Of a stretch of 51,227 bases of DNA, positions 35,499 through 44,451 are shown one piece after another. The notes beneath the pieces are model-generated. The model searched no databases and was not told the DNA's origin. It worked only from the letters and a program-made list of their open reading frames with translations. The stretch lies in the NCBI RefSeq assembly GCF_018598585.1, contig NZ_JAHESD010000043.1, positions 1 to 51,227 of the forward strand, read 5' to 3'. The stretch comes from Chryseosolibacter indicum. Lineage in GTDB: Bacteria > Bacteroidota > Bacteroidia > Cytophagales > Cyclobacteriaceae. A program made the translations under genes and the position numbers. The stretch's first letter is position 1. Each line of letters starts with the position of its first letter.

Positions 35499-36719
35499 AT
35501 GTCATTTTCCGATATACAATTTAAGCCTAAGCCCAATGGACTAAAACTCTCTGAACCTAATAAGTTCAAAGCAGAAGATTTGCATTCGGAGGAGATGGTC
35601 ATCAATCTGGGCCCTCAGCATCCGTCTACCCATGGTGTGCTAAGGCTTGAAGTGTTAATGGATGGTGAGATTATTAAAGAAGTAGTACCGCATATCGGAT
35701 ATCTGCACCGTTGCTTTGAAAAACATGCTGAGAACCTTCCGTATAACCAGGTAATTCCTTTTGTTGATCGCCTGGATTATGTAGCAGCCATGAATTGCGA
35801 ACACATCTATGCAATGGGAGTAGAGCGCATGCTTGGTATAGCAGATCAGATTCCTAAACGTGTAGAGTATATCCGGGTGTTAATGGCAGAACTTAACAGG
35901 ATAGTTTCTCACTTTATTGCTATTGGTACATATGGGATGGACATTGGAGCCTTCACGCCTTTCTTTTGGATCATGCGCGATCGGGAACACATCCTTCGTA
36001 TGTTGGAATGGGCAAGTGGCTCAAGATTGCTTTACAACTACATGTGGATAGGTGGATTGTTTTATGATTTGCCTGTTGGTTTTGAAGAACGTTGTAGTGA
36101 GTTTGTAAACTATATAAAGCCGAAGCTCCAGGAACTTGAAGATATACTAATCAATAATAAAATCTTTGTAAACCGTACTGCCAACGTTGGTATCCTTCCT
36201 CTTGATCTTGCTATTAATTGCGGGGTTACGGGGCCTATACTTCGCGGATCAGGCTTGCGATTAGACCTGCGTAAAGTAGATGGCTACTCGGTATATCCGG
36301 AGCTCGATTTTAATATCCCGATAGGAGAAGGCAAGATGGGGGCATTAGGCGATTGCTGGGATAGAACCTGGGTGCGCATGCAGGAGATTTACGAATCTGT
36401 AAAGATTATAGAACAATGTCTTGATAAGCTCACCAAAGAACATAAACGGACCCGCGATTTCGATCCGCATGCACTGGTACCAAAGAAGATAAGACCTAAA
36501 GCACAGGACTTCTACATCAGGGGAGAGGGATCAAAAGGAGAATTGGGTTTTTATTTTCGTGCAGATGGTAAAAGCGATGTGCCCTTCCGTTGTAAGTGCC
36601 GCTCGTGCAGCTTTGTTAATCTTTCTGTTCTTCAGGAAATGGCCAAGGGCATTTTAATAGCCGATCTTATTGCTATTATTGGAACCATTGACGTGGTGAT
36701 GGGAGAGGTAGATCGGTAG
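35499..36719 (+). CDS. nuoD: NADH-quinone oxidoreductase subunit D
   Basis: NuoD is the 49-kDa subunit that forms the quinone-binding site with NuoB. The 406-residue product contains LGPQHPSTHGVLRLEV, YLHRCFEKHAENLPYNQVIPFVDRLDYV, ELNRIVSHFIAIGTYGMDIGAFTPFFW, and the C-terminal motif FVNLSVLQEMAKGILIADLIAIIGTIDVVMGEVDR. All are family hallmarks. No nuoE, nuoF or further nuo gene follows. Instead its stop codon (36717-36719) touches the stop of a decayed Uma2 gene on the opposite strand. Confidence 0.97.
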   Translation: MSFSDIQFKPKPNGLKLSEPNKFKAEDLHSEEMVINLGPQHPSTHGVLRLEVLMDGEIIKEVVPHIGYLHRCFEKHAENLPYNQVIPFVDRLDYVAAMNCEHIYAMGVERMLGIADQIPKRVEYIRVLMAELNRIVSHFIAIGTYGMDIGAFTPFFWIMRDREHILRMLEWASGSRLLYNYMWIGGLFYDLPVGFEERCSEFVNYIKPKLQELEDILINNKIFVNRTANVGILPLDLAINCGVTGPILRGSGLRLDLRKVDGYSVYPELDFNIPIGEGKMGALGDCWDRTWVRMQEIYESVKIIEQCLDKLTKEHKRTRDFDPHALVPKKIRPKAQDFYIRGEGSKGELGFYFRADGKSDVPFRCKCRSCSFVNLSVLQEMAKGILIADLIAIIGTIDVVMGEVDR

Positions 36720-37302
36720 TTAGTCTTCCGAAAATAATTCATTAAGGTTAATGGCAAGTCCTGGTAAGATATCTTCACCCGTTAAGACTTCAGTAAACGG
36801 CTTTACTTCAACTTCGCCATTTTTTCTGTAGATAAAAGTTTCTTTCTTCTTCGGGTTGATCATCCATGCTTAATTGGCAACCGTTGTCTATCCATTCCTT
36901 CATTTTATCCTGAAGGGATTTAGCATCGTCACTTCCGGATAATATCTCAGCAATAAAATCAGGGCAGATATGTGCAAATCGCTTTGTGTCTTCTTTAGGA
37001 ACACGAGCTCATTTTTCGTTGGTAATAACGGCAGCATCGGGAGATCGAACGGCATTGTTGGGCAAGGTAAAACCGGCATTAGAGTCAAAAACAATTCCCA
37101 GCTTTTTTTCTCTGTTCCAAGTTCCTATTTCCAGATTAAGATTGCTATTAAAAGAGGAGGTGTCTGATCCTGTTGGGGCCGTAATTAATATTTCACCATT
37201 TGCATTTCTTTCGAATTTGATAGAATCGTTTTCCTGGCAGAATTGAAAAAACTGCTCCTCAGTCATGTCGCCAATCGATTTTGTCTTGATTAAATATTCC
37301 AT
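36720..37302 (-). pseudogene. Uma2 family (DUF820) endonuclease pseudogene
   Basis: Reading the minus strand from the ATG at 37300-37302 gives a Uma2-type protein: MTEEQFFQFCQENDSIKFER, then a GEILITAPTG motif and RSPDAAVITNEK. A TGA (complement of 37009-37011) then interrupts the frame where a Trp codon fits. The reading continues with FAHICPDFIAEILSGSDDAK and KEWIDNGCQL, and near 36870-36874 an extra A shifts the frame. The remainder then reads WMINPKKKETFIYRKNGEVEVKPF and TGEDILPGLAINLNELF, with the stop at 36720-36722. Uma2 proteins are PD-(D/E)XK nucleases common in mobile and accessory loci. The gene is therefore dead by one stop and one frameshift, unless these are sequencing errors. 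Confidence 0.85.
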
Positions 37303-37359
37303 AAACCAGAAAGCATTTAAACAAATATACAATAATTTAAGGCCCAGTTGTTCTCGCCT

Positions 37360-38862
37360 ATGCTTAAGATACTCGACACAAAACAGATTAAAACACTGGA
37401 TCAGTTTACCATAGAAAAGGAGCCTATCGCTTCTATTGATCTGATGGAGCGGGCTTGTCGTGCTTTTGTAAATTGGTTTACTCCGCGTATAGATGCAACA
37501 AAGAAAATAGGTATCGTATGCGGCACCGGCAATAACGGTGGTGATGGACTGGGCATTGCAAGGCTGTTGAAAGATTGGGGTTACCCTGTGACGGTTTACA
37601 TCGTAAAAGGTACAGGCAGTGAAACAGAAGATTTTAAAGTTAATCATGAGCGCATACAGGGAGAACTCAAGATCATAGAAATAAGCAATGAAGTTGAGTT
37701 AGCGTTGTTTGAGGAGTTCGATATTTTAATTGATGCTCTTTTCGGTTCGGGCCTATCAAGACCAGTGGAAGGTGTATATGCCAAAGTTATTGCTGCTGTT
37801 AATAATGCAGAGGCATTAACAATATCTGTCGATGTTCCTTCTGGCTTGATGGCCGATAAACCATCGACTGGTGAAATAGTAAAGGCCGACTTTACAATTA
37901 CTTTTCAGTTTCCAAAGCTTGCTTTCCTTCTACCCGAAAATTATAAATACACAGGTGAATGGTCGGTTGTTGATATAGGTTTAAGTAAACAGGGATTGCG
38001 TGAATCTGCTACCAATAACTTTTACATCACCCAAAAAGCTGTTCGTAGAATTTTAAAACCGCGTTCAAAATTTAGTCACAAAGGTACCTTTGGTCACGCG
38101 TTGTTAATAGCAGGAAGTTATGGGAAGATGGGTGCATGTGTTTTGTCATCACGGGCCACACTACGAGCTGGTGTTGGACTGCTAACTGTTCATATTCCAA
38201 AATGTGGTTATCAGATTATACAGACAGCGGTGCCGGAGGCAATGGCTCTGGTAGATGATTCAGAAGAGATCTTTACCCGGCCCGGCGACTTATCAAAATA
38301 CAATGTTATTGGCATTGGACCCGGGCTTGGAAAAGAAGAGCCTACCATCAAGGCCTTTGCCAAAGTGTTGGAGCAATTTAGGAAGCCGTTGGTTATTGAT
38401 GCCGATGCATTAAATATCCTGTCCTCGCAACGCGAGCTTCTTCACCTTATACCTGAAAACAGTATTCTAACACCACACCCAAAGGAGTTCGAACGGCTGG
38501 TGGGTGAATGGAAAAATGATTTTGAGCGCCTTGAAAAGCAAAAACAGCTCGCTGCATCATTAAAATCAATAATTATTGTTAAAGGAGCGAATTCGTCCGT
38601 TGCTACTCCTGAGGGGCAGATTTACTTTAATTCATCAGGAAACCCGGGAATGGCTACAGGAGGAACAGGTGACGTACTTACGGGCGTATTAACTTCTTTG
38701 GTAGCACAATCCTACAACAGCGTTGAAGCAGCAATTATTGGGGTATATCTTCACGGACTTTCCGCTGATTTGGTGGCCCAGGAACGTGGAATGAGCGGTC
38801 TTATTGCTTCAGACGTCGTTGATTTCCTACCATTGGCCTACAAAAAGCTCTTAAGGGCATAA
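37360..38862 (+). CDS. nnr: Bifunctional NAD(P)H-hydrate repair enzyme
   Basis: Nnr fuses NAD(P)HX epimerase (YjeF N-domain, about residues 1-215) to ADP/ATP-dependent NAD(P)HX dehydratase (about 225-495), repairing damaged nicotinamide cofactors. The N-domain has CGTGNNGGDGLGIARLL and the aspartate region DILIDALFGSGLSRPVEG. The dehydratase domain has HKGTFGHALLIAGSYGKMGACVLSSRATLRAGVG, VIGIGPGLGKEE and NPGMATGGTGDVLTGVLTSLVAQ. I start at the ATG at 37360; the in-frame TTG at 37348 adds four residues. Length 500 residues, normal for the family. It is probably transcribed alone. Confidence 0.96.
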   Translation: MLKILDTKQIKTLDQFTIEKEPIASIDLMERACRAFVNWFTPRIDATKKIGIVCGTGNNGGDGLGIARLLKDWGYPVTVYIVKGTGSETEDFKVNHERIQGELKIIEISNEVELALFEEFDILIDALFGSGLSRPVEGVYAKVIAAVNNAEALTISVDVPSGLMADKPSTGEIVKADFTITFQFPKLAFLLPENYKYTGEWSVVDIGLSKQGLRESATNNFYITQKAVRRILKPRSKFSHKGTFGHALLIAGSYGKMGACVLSSRATLRAGVGLLTVHIPKCGYQIIQTAVPEAMALVDDSEEIFTRPGDLSKYNVIGIGPGLGKEEPTIKAFAKVLEQFRKPLVIDADALNILSSQRELLHLIPENSILTPHPKEFERLVGEWKNDFERLEKQKQLAASLKSIIIVKGANSSVATPEGQIYFNSSGNPGMATGGTGDVLTGVLTSLVAQSYNSVEAAIIGVYLHGLSADLVAQERGMSGLIASDVVDFLPLAYKKLLRA

Positions 38863-38931
38863 AATTACTTTAGCTATTTAAACTTTTTGCCGAGTTTAGG
38901 CATCTAAACAATATAAAACGGCTGATGAGGC

Positions 38932-38939
38932 TAACTTTG
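38932..38939 (+). promoter_or_regulatory. Bacteroidota -7 promoter element of the T9SS-like gene
   Basis: TAACTTTG matches TAnnTTTG exactly and sits 39 bases before the ATG at 38979, giving a leader of about 33 bases. No clear -33 TTTG is present at the usual spacing. Confidence 0.4.
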
Positions 38940-38978
38940 GTCTGAATTTTGTCGTATATTGTAATAATAAAGGTAAAT

Positions 38979-39335
38979 ATGCGTTTAGTAAAGTTCTTCG
39001 GTATTATAATAATAGGCTGTATGGCCCACTTGGGTCTGGCACAGTCACAGCCGGAGAATTCATATTCTCCTGAAGTAAGTGCAGCACAAAGCGTAGAGCT
39101 TTTTCCAAATCCAGCTGTCGAATACCTGGATGTAACCATTCAGCATCTACCAGTTGGTAAAGTAAGGGTTGCCGTACATAATATCTTAGGTAATCCTATG
39201 CCTATTGAGACTGAAATCATAGATGAGCATAGAATTCGTGTAAGAGTTAAAGACCTTGCAGCAGGCTATTATCTTTTAGCAGTAAAAGATGATGACTCCA
39301 AATTCAAAGGTGCCTTTAAATTCCTTAAACGTTAA
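38979..39335 (+). CDS. Small secreted protein consisting of a T9SS type A-like sorting domain
   Basis: The 118-residue product starts at the ATG at 38979; the in-frame TTG at 38949 would add ten residues before the signal peptide. It has a signal peptide (ending GLAQ) and a single C-terminal domain (about 35-118). That domain carries the type IX sorting-tail pattern ELFPNPAVEYLDVTI, VRVAVHNILGNPMPIET and LAAGYYLLAVKD, ending in a basic KFLKR. No cargo domain precedes it. Its stop overlaps by 4 bases the stop of the convergent threonine aldolase gene. Function unknown. Confidence 0.75.
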   Translation: MRLVKFFGIIIIGCMAHLGLAQSQPENSYSPEVSAAQSVELFPNPAVEYLDVTIQHLPVGKVRVAVHNILGNPMPIETEIIDEHRIRVRVKDLAAGYYLLAVKDDDSKFKGAFKFLKR

Positions 39336-40363
39336 ACACGAGTTAATTGCCTCAGTTTTTCAATAAAACGATCAATATCATCCTTGGTAGTGTCAAAAGC
39401 ACACATTAGCCTTACTTCAGAAGTTCTTTCATTCCAGATATAAAAGTGAGCTTCTTTTTGAAGCTCTTCAATTGTTCCTTCAGGCATTATAGCAAAAATG
39501 CCATTAGCATCTACTTTCTGTGTAAGCTTAACTCCTGGAATACCTTTTAATGCTGTTTCCAGATATTTAGCCATATTGTTAGCGTGAGAAGCACTTTTTC
39601 TCCAAAGATCATTGTCAAGTAGGGCATTAAACTGAGCGCTGATAAAACGCATCTTCGAATGGAGCTGCATGCCTTGTTTTCTTATAAAGCGAAAGTTCTC
39701 CGCAAGTTTGCTATTTAAGAATACTATTGCTTCGCCGAACATCATTCCGTTTTTTGTTCCTCCAAAAGAAAGAACATCAACACCTACGTCTCTTGTAAAC
39801 GCAGCAAAGTTTGCATTGAGACTCACAGCGGCATTTGATATTCGCGAGCCATCCATATGAAAGTATAGATTATACTTCTTTGCTACAGAAGAAATTGCTT
39901 TTAGTTCTTCAATAGTGTAAACAGTTGCATACTCAGTTGATTGTGATATTGAAATAACCTTCGCCTGTGGGTGATGCTGATCATCAATACGTTGAATTCT
40001 AGCTTCAATCTGATCAGCATAGATTTTTCCGTCTTTGGTAGGAATGGTAACAAGTTTACATCCCAAAAATTTCTCCGGAGCTGTAGACTCATCAACGTTG
40101 ATGTGAGCAAGATCTGAACAGATAATAGAATTAAAAGATTGCGTTGCGCTTTGAAGGCTCAGTACGTTTGCTCCTGTTCCATTGTAAACAAAGAAGACTT
40201 CAATGTTACTACCAAAGAAGCTTTTAAATTTGTTAATGGCCTCTTGTGTATATACATCAGCTCCGTAAGAGCCGGCGTGATTTTGATTCGCACGTATTAA
40301 AGCTTCCATCACTTCAGGATGAACGCCTGCATAATTATCACTGGCGAAAGTTTTCGTTGTCAT
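39332..40363 (-). CDS. Low-specificity L-threonine aldolase
   Basis: The 343-residue PLP enzyme cleaves L-threonine (and allo-threonine) to glycine and acetaldehyde. It has the substrate/PLP features of the beta-eliminating lyase group: SYGADVYTQEAINKFKSFFG, YFHMDGSRISNAAVS with Asp171, and VLSFGGTKNGMMFGEAIVF in which Lys204 is the Schiff-base lysine. Family members are usually 330-350 residues. It is divergent from the UspA gene at 40439, with 75 bases between starts. Confidence 0.92.
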   Translation of the reverse strand: MTTKTFASDNYAGVHPEVMEALIRANQNHAGSYGADVYTQEAINKFKSFFGSNIEVFFVYNGTGANVLSLQSATQSFNSIICSDLAHINVDESTAPEKFLGCKLVTIPTKDGKIYADQIEARIQRIDDQHHPQAKVISISQSTEYATVYTIEELKAISSVAKKYNLYFHMDGSRISNAAVSLNANFAAFTRDVGVDVLSFGGTKNGMMFGEAIVFLNSKLAENFRFIRKQGMQLHSKMRFISAQFNALLDNDLWRKSASHANNMAKYLETALKGIPGVKLTQKVDANGIFAIMPEGTIEELQKEAHFYIWNERTSEVRLMCAFDTTKDDIDRFIEKLRQLTRV

Positions 40364-40438
40364 TCTTGATTTAAAAACTGAAAATTAAAGGAAGATTATG
40401 AAAAAAAACTATTTTGAGGTTTGAACTTATAAACCTAA

Positions 40439-41257
40439 ATGGTAAATATTCTTGTTCCTACTGATTTCTCTGAACTTTCTAGAATAGCAGCCCAATATGC
40501 TATTCGTATTGCAAATAAACTTGACGGTAACGTAACACTTTTGCATGCCATCGAAATGCAGGATACAGTTCGTTCTACCATTGCCAGAAAAAACAATTCT
40601 CGTCACATACTCCGTACGGCAAAAGAGAATTTTGAAACGTTTTTACAGGAAGTTGATAAACATGTTAAAGCTAAAACAGCTGTTAGATGTCGGATCTCGC
40701 GGGCCGGATCTTTTAACGAAATCGTCAAAAAGAATTCAAAACGGCTACGCACCGGTCTCATTGTAATGGGCACAAAAGGAGCGGGAGGTTTAAAAAAGGC
40801 GATTCTTGGAAGCAATACCACCACCGTTATTGATAACAGTCATGTACCTGTACTTGCTGTACCGGAAAAAGCACACTTCAAAGCCTTTAGAAATGTAATC
40901 TATGCAACTGACTTAAAACATATTGAAAGAGAGCTTGAAATACTTATTCCTTACGTTGAAAGGTTTGGTTCAATAGTTCATGTACTGCATGTAATGAAAA
41001 ACGGAAGAGATATAACTTCGGTGGAAGAAAGAATTGAGAAGGCAGTTACAAATACCGGTTATAAAAACATCGTTACCATTGTAACGGTAGATACTGATAT
41101 TGACGGAGCAATCCAACAATACATTGATGTTTCAAAGGCTGACCTTCTTGCTATGTTTACCCATCAAACTACTTTTTATGAAAAACTTTTTGACAGGAGC
41201 ATAACAAGAAAGATGGCCTTTCATAGCACCATTCCTTTACTTGCGTTTAAGCAGTAA
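40439..41257 (+). CDS. Universal stress protein, two UspA domains
   Basis: The 272-residue protein has an intact UspA unit in its first half (ILVPTDFSELSRIAAQYAIRIA; VMGTKGAGGLKKAILGSNTTTVIDNSHVPVLAVP, with the G-x2-G-x9-G ATP motif). The second half keeps the fold but has LLAMFTHQTTFYEKLFDRSITRKMAFHSTIPLLAF, where the glycine loop is lost, so it probably does not bind ATP. It is a paralogue of the Usp at 21388-22245. The stop is 15 bases from the convergent asnS stop. Confidence 0.92.
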   Translation: MVNILVPTDFSELSRIAAQYAIRIANKLDGNVTLLHAIEMQDTVRSTIARKNNSRHILRTAKENFETFLQEVDKHVKAKTAVRCRISRAGSFNEIVKKNSKRLRTGLIVMGTKGAGGLKKAILGSNTTTVIDNSHVPVLAVPEKAHFKAFRNVIYATDLKHIERELEILIPYVERFGSIVHVLHVMKNGRDITSVEERIEKAVTNTGYKNIVTIVTVDTDIDGAIQQYIDVSKADLLAMFTHQTTFYEKLFDRSITRKMAFHSTIPLLAFKQ

Positions 41258-41272
41258 AAGAATGGTTGTTTT

Positions 41273-42706
41273 CTAAAATTCAGCATTACCTGGGAAACGT
41301 GGGTAAGGTATTACATCTCTGATGTTGGTCATTCCGGTAACAAATAAGATCAGACGCTCAAAACCAAGTCCAAATCCACTATGCGGGGCAGAGCCAAACC
41401 TGCGCAGGTCCATGTACCACCACAATTCTTTTTCAGGTAAGTTTAACTCCTGTACTCTTTTTAAAAGGCGCTCATAACGTTCTTCACGTTGTGAGCCACC
41501 AATAATTTCACCGATACCGGGGAACAATACATCCATTGCCGCAACTGTTTTGCCGTCTTCATTTTGTCTCATGTAGAAGGCTTTGATTTCTGCAGGGTAG
41601 TTGTATAGAATAACCGGTTTTTTAAAGTGCTTCTCAACAAGGAAACGCTCATGCTCAGACTGAAGATCTACACCCCATTGATCAATCAGGTATTGGAACT
41701 TCTTCTTTTTATTAGGGGTAGAGTTCTTTAATATTTCAATCGCTTCTGTATAGCTTAAGCGTTGGAAATCATTCTCCGATACAAATTTTAATCTGTCAAG
41801 CAGGCTAAGTTCACTCCGCTGGTCTTGTGGCTTGCTCTGCTCTTCTTCCTGGGCTCTCTTATTCAGGAACTCAAGATCTTCAGCACAGTGCTTTAGCGCA
41901 TAACGTACCAAGTACTGCAAGAACTCCTGAGCCAGTTGCATGTTATCATTTATGTCATAAAAGGCCATCTCTGGTTCTATCATCCAGAACTCCGCGAGAT
42001 GTCTGGTTGTGTTGGAGTTTTCCGCACGGAAGGTTGGCCCAAACGTGTAAATCTCACCTAGAGCCAACGCGTAAGTTTCTCCTTCAAGTTGTCCGGATAC
42101 TGTAAGGTTTGTTTCTCTTCCAAAAAAGTCTTCCTTAAAGTCAACTTTTCCATCTTCCCCTTTAGGAGGGTTATTCGCATCAAGTGTTGTAACCCTAAAC
42201 ATGGCACCCGCGCCTTCAGCATCAGACCCTGTAATAATGGGGGTATGGATATAATAAAAACCGCGGTCGTTAAAGAACTTATGAATAGCATAAGCCATTG
42301 CATGACGAATGCGCATCACTGCACTGAACGTATTTGTCCTCGATCTTAAGTGCGCGATCTCACGTAATAACTCAAGAGAGTGCATCTTAGGCTGCAGCGG
42401 GAATTTTTCAGGATCACTATCCCCGAGAATCTCAACTTGTGCTGCCTTAATTTCAACAGTCTGCCCTTTGGCAGGAGAAGGTATTAATTCTCCTGTTACA
42501 GAAATACAAGCTCCCGTAGTAATCCTTTTCAGTAACGATTCTTCAGTATTATTAAAATCAACAACTGCCTGGATGTTTTGAATAGTAGAGCCATCATTTA
42601 TGGCTATAAACTGATTGTTTCTGAATGTACGTACCCATCCCTGAACGGTAACTTGTTGTCCTTTTGGTTCTGTTACCAGCAATTGTTTGATTTTTATTCT
42701 TTTCAT
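41273..42706 (-). CDS. asnS: Asparagine-tRNA ligase
   Basis: AsnRS charges tRNA-Asn in translation. The 477-residue protein has the N-terminal OB-fold anticodon domain ([22 protein letters not shown]) and a class II catalytic core. Motif 1 region is [24 protein letters not shown], motif 2 [25 protein letters not shown], and motif 3 [34 protein letters not shown], the last being typical of AsnRS rather than AspRS. Transcribed alone, divergent from rpoN with about 290 bases between the start codons. Confidence 0.97.
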   Translation of the reverse strand: MKRIKIKQLLVTEPKGQQVTVQGWVRTFRNNQFIAINDGSTIQNIQAVVDFNNTEESLLKRITTGACISVTGELIPSPAKGQTVEIKAAQVEILGDSDPEKFPLQPKMHSLELLREIAHLRSRTNTFSAVMRIRHAMAYAIHKFFNDRGFYYIHTPIITGSDAEGAGAMFRVTTLDANNPPKGEDGKVDFKEDFFGRETNLTVSGQLEGETYALALGEIYTFGPTFRAENSNTTRHLAEFWMIEPEMAFYDINDNMQLAQEFLQYLVRYALKHCAEDLEFLNKRAQEEEQSKPQDQRSELSLLDRLKFVSENDFQRLSYTEAIEILKNSTPNKKKKFQYLIDQWGVDLQSEHERFLVEKHFKKPVILYNYPAEIKAFYMRQNEDGKTVAAMDVLFPGIGEIIGGSQREERYERLLKRVQELNLPEKELWWYMDLRRFGSAPHSGFGLGFERLILFVTGMTNIRDVIPYPRFPGNAEF

Positions 42707-42941
42707 AACAGTTGTTCTGTTTACCTCTTTAAATAGTTAAGGAATACTGCTTAATTATTTAGGGATGGCAAAAAACGAAAAAACTTAATGATTTTCATAG
42801 TTTAATCCGTGATTGCTGGTAAAGAATCATTTCTAGCCCGGTATTTGTTTTAGGTAAGGAAAGCGTTTGAAAACCATTAGGATCCCCTCAAAATTGAACT
42901 TTGAGGCTGTTTATAGTGGTTTTATTAATGGAGTGATTTGA

Positions 42942-42949
42942 TAACTTTG
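42942..42949 (+). promoter_or_regulatory. Bacteroidota -7 promoter element of rpoN
   Basis: TAACTTTG matches TAnnTTTG exactly. A TTTT at 42920-42923 lies 18 bases upstream, the right spacing for a weak -33 box. The predicted leader to the rpoN ATG is about 40 bases. This is the best-spaced promoter I find in the window. Confidence 0.6.
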
Positions 42950-42995
42950 CGTTATCCTTTTATATTTTACCATAATAGAGAGATAAAATTTCGAG

Positions 42996-44450
42996 ATGCA
43001 AAAACTGGGTTTAAGCCAATCATTACAACAAAAACTGTCGCCGCAACAGATACAGTTCATTAAGCTGTTGCAGGTTCCTACGGCAGAGCTGGAAACCCGG
43101 ATCCAGGAGGAACTCGAAGTAAACCCAGCTCTTGAGCAGGGAGATGACCAGGAAGGACCTGAAGATGTTCAACCGCAGGAAGATTTTCAGGAACAGGAAT
43201 CCTCAAAGGCAGATGAGGAAGTAGATATTAAAGATTATTTAGCCGACGACGATTACAGCGGCTATAAGATGCAAGGCGATGGAGACGATGACGAGGATAA
43301 GGAAATGCCCATCCCTATGTCTACCTCATTGCATGAGCAGCTAATGAGCCAACTTGATTTTCTCGGTCTTGAGGATAAACAGTACGTTATAGGAAAGCAA
43401 TTGATAGGAAGCATAGAAAGCGATGGGTACATCAGGAGAGATCTTGATTCAATTGTAAATGATCTTGCCTTTTCTCAAGGCATTGATACTACACCTGAAG
43501 AAGTTGAAGCTGTTCTCAAAAAGATTCAGACTTTTGATCCACCAGGAATTGCAGCGCGGTCTTTGCAGGAGTGTCTTCTGCTTCAGCTCGACCGGATGGA
43601 TAACGGTCACAATATCGATGTTGTAGTTGCCAAGAAGATCATTGAAGAATGTTTTGATGAATTCACTAAGAAACATTATCAGAAGATACAGAAGAAGCTA
43701 GATATAGAAGATGAGGAGTTTGTGAAAGATGCTCTTGAGCTGATAGTGAAGTTGAATCCGAAGCCAGGAGGAGGTAGCACAGTCACCATGGTTAAGAATC
43801 AATACCTTATTCCTGATTTTATTCTTTCCAATAATAATGGCAAACTTGAGTTAGCACTTAATAGTCGTAATGCACCTGAACTTCGCATTAGCCGTTCGTA
43901 TTCAGAAATGTTTAAAGCTTACGATAAAAGTGATAAGCGCGATAAGAAACTAAAGGATGCTGTCTCTTTCGTTAAGCAAAAGCTTGATGCTGCAAAGTGG
44001 TTTATTGATGCAATAAAACAAAGACAACAAACCCTGCTTCGTACAATGAAAGCCATTGTTGACTTTCAGTACGACTTTTTCCTTGAGGGGGATGAGACAA
44101 AATTAAAACCAATGATCCTGAAAGATATAGCCAACATGATTAATATGGATATATCAACAGTTTCTCGGGTAGCAAGCAGTAAGAGTGTTCAGACTGATTT
44201 TGGTATCTATCCTTTGAAGTATTTCTTCTCCGAGGGCATTAGTACCGACTCAGGGGAAGAAGTAAGTAGCCGGGAAGTGAAGCAGATTATTAAAGATATT
44301 ATCGATAAGGAAGATAAAGCAAAACCGCTGTCAGACGATAAGCTTGAGAAAATACTCAACGAAAAAGGTTACAACATAGCTCGCAGAACCGTTGCCAAAT
44401 ATCGTGAGCAGTTAAATATTCCCGTTGCACGTTTAAGAAAGGAGATCTAA
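42996..44450 (+). CDS. rpoN: RNA polymerase sigma-54 factor
   Basis: RpoN directs RNA polymerase to -24/-12 promoters, activated by AAA+ enhancer-binding proteins. The 484-residue protein has region I (LSQSLQQKLSPQQIQFIKLLQVP) and an acidic region II (about 50-110). Further on are the core-binding domain (LQECLLLQLDRMDNG; FDPPGIAARSLQ), the DNA-binding HTH (ADMINMDISTVSRVASSKSVQTDFGIYPLKYFFSEG) and the C-terminal RpoN box ARRTVAKYREQLNIPVARLRKE. All are intact. No sigma-54 activator is in the window. The PAP2-like gene starts 1 base after its stop. Confidence 0.97.
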   Translation: MQKLGLSQSLQQKLSPQQIQFIKLLQVPTAELETRIQEELEVNPALEQGDDQEGPEDVQPQEDFQEQESSKADEEVDIKDYLADDDYSGYKMQGDGDDDEDKEMPIPMSTSLHEQLMSQLDFLGLEDKQYVIGKQLIGSIESDGYIRRDLDSIVNDLAFSQGIDTTPEEVEAVLKKIQTFDPPGIAARSLQECLLLQLDRMDNGHNIDVVVAKKIIEECFDEFTKKHYQKIQKKLDIEDEEFVKDALELIVKLNPKPGGGSTVTMVKNQYLIPDFILSNNNGKLELALNSRNAPELRISRSYSEMFKAYDKSDKRDKKLKDAVSFVKQKLDAAKWFIDAIKQRQQTLLRTMKAIVDFQYDFFLEGDETKLKPMILKDIANMINMDISTVSRVASSKSVQTDFGIYPLKYFFSEGISTDSGEEVSSREVKQIIKDIIDKEDKAKPLSDDKLEKILNEKGYNIARRTVAKYREQLNIPVARLRKEI

Positions 44451-44451
44451 G

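Noticed and set aside
37303-37647. Upstream extension of the Uma2 frame on the minus strand
   Set aside because: The Uma2 homology begins at the ATG at 37302; the upstream codons lie inside the nnr coding region in another frame.
41827-42105. A 92-codon plus-strand frame opposite asnS
   Set aside because: Overlaps the catalytic core of asnS and shows no independent support.
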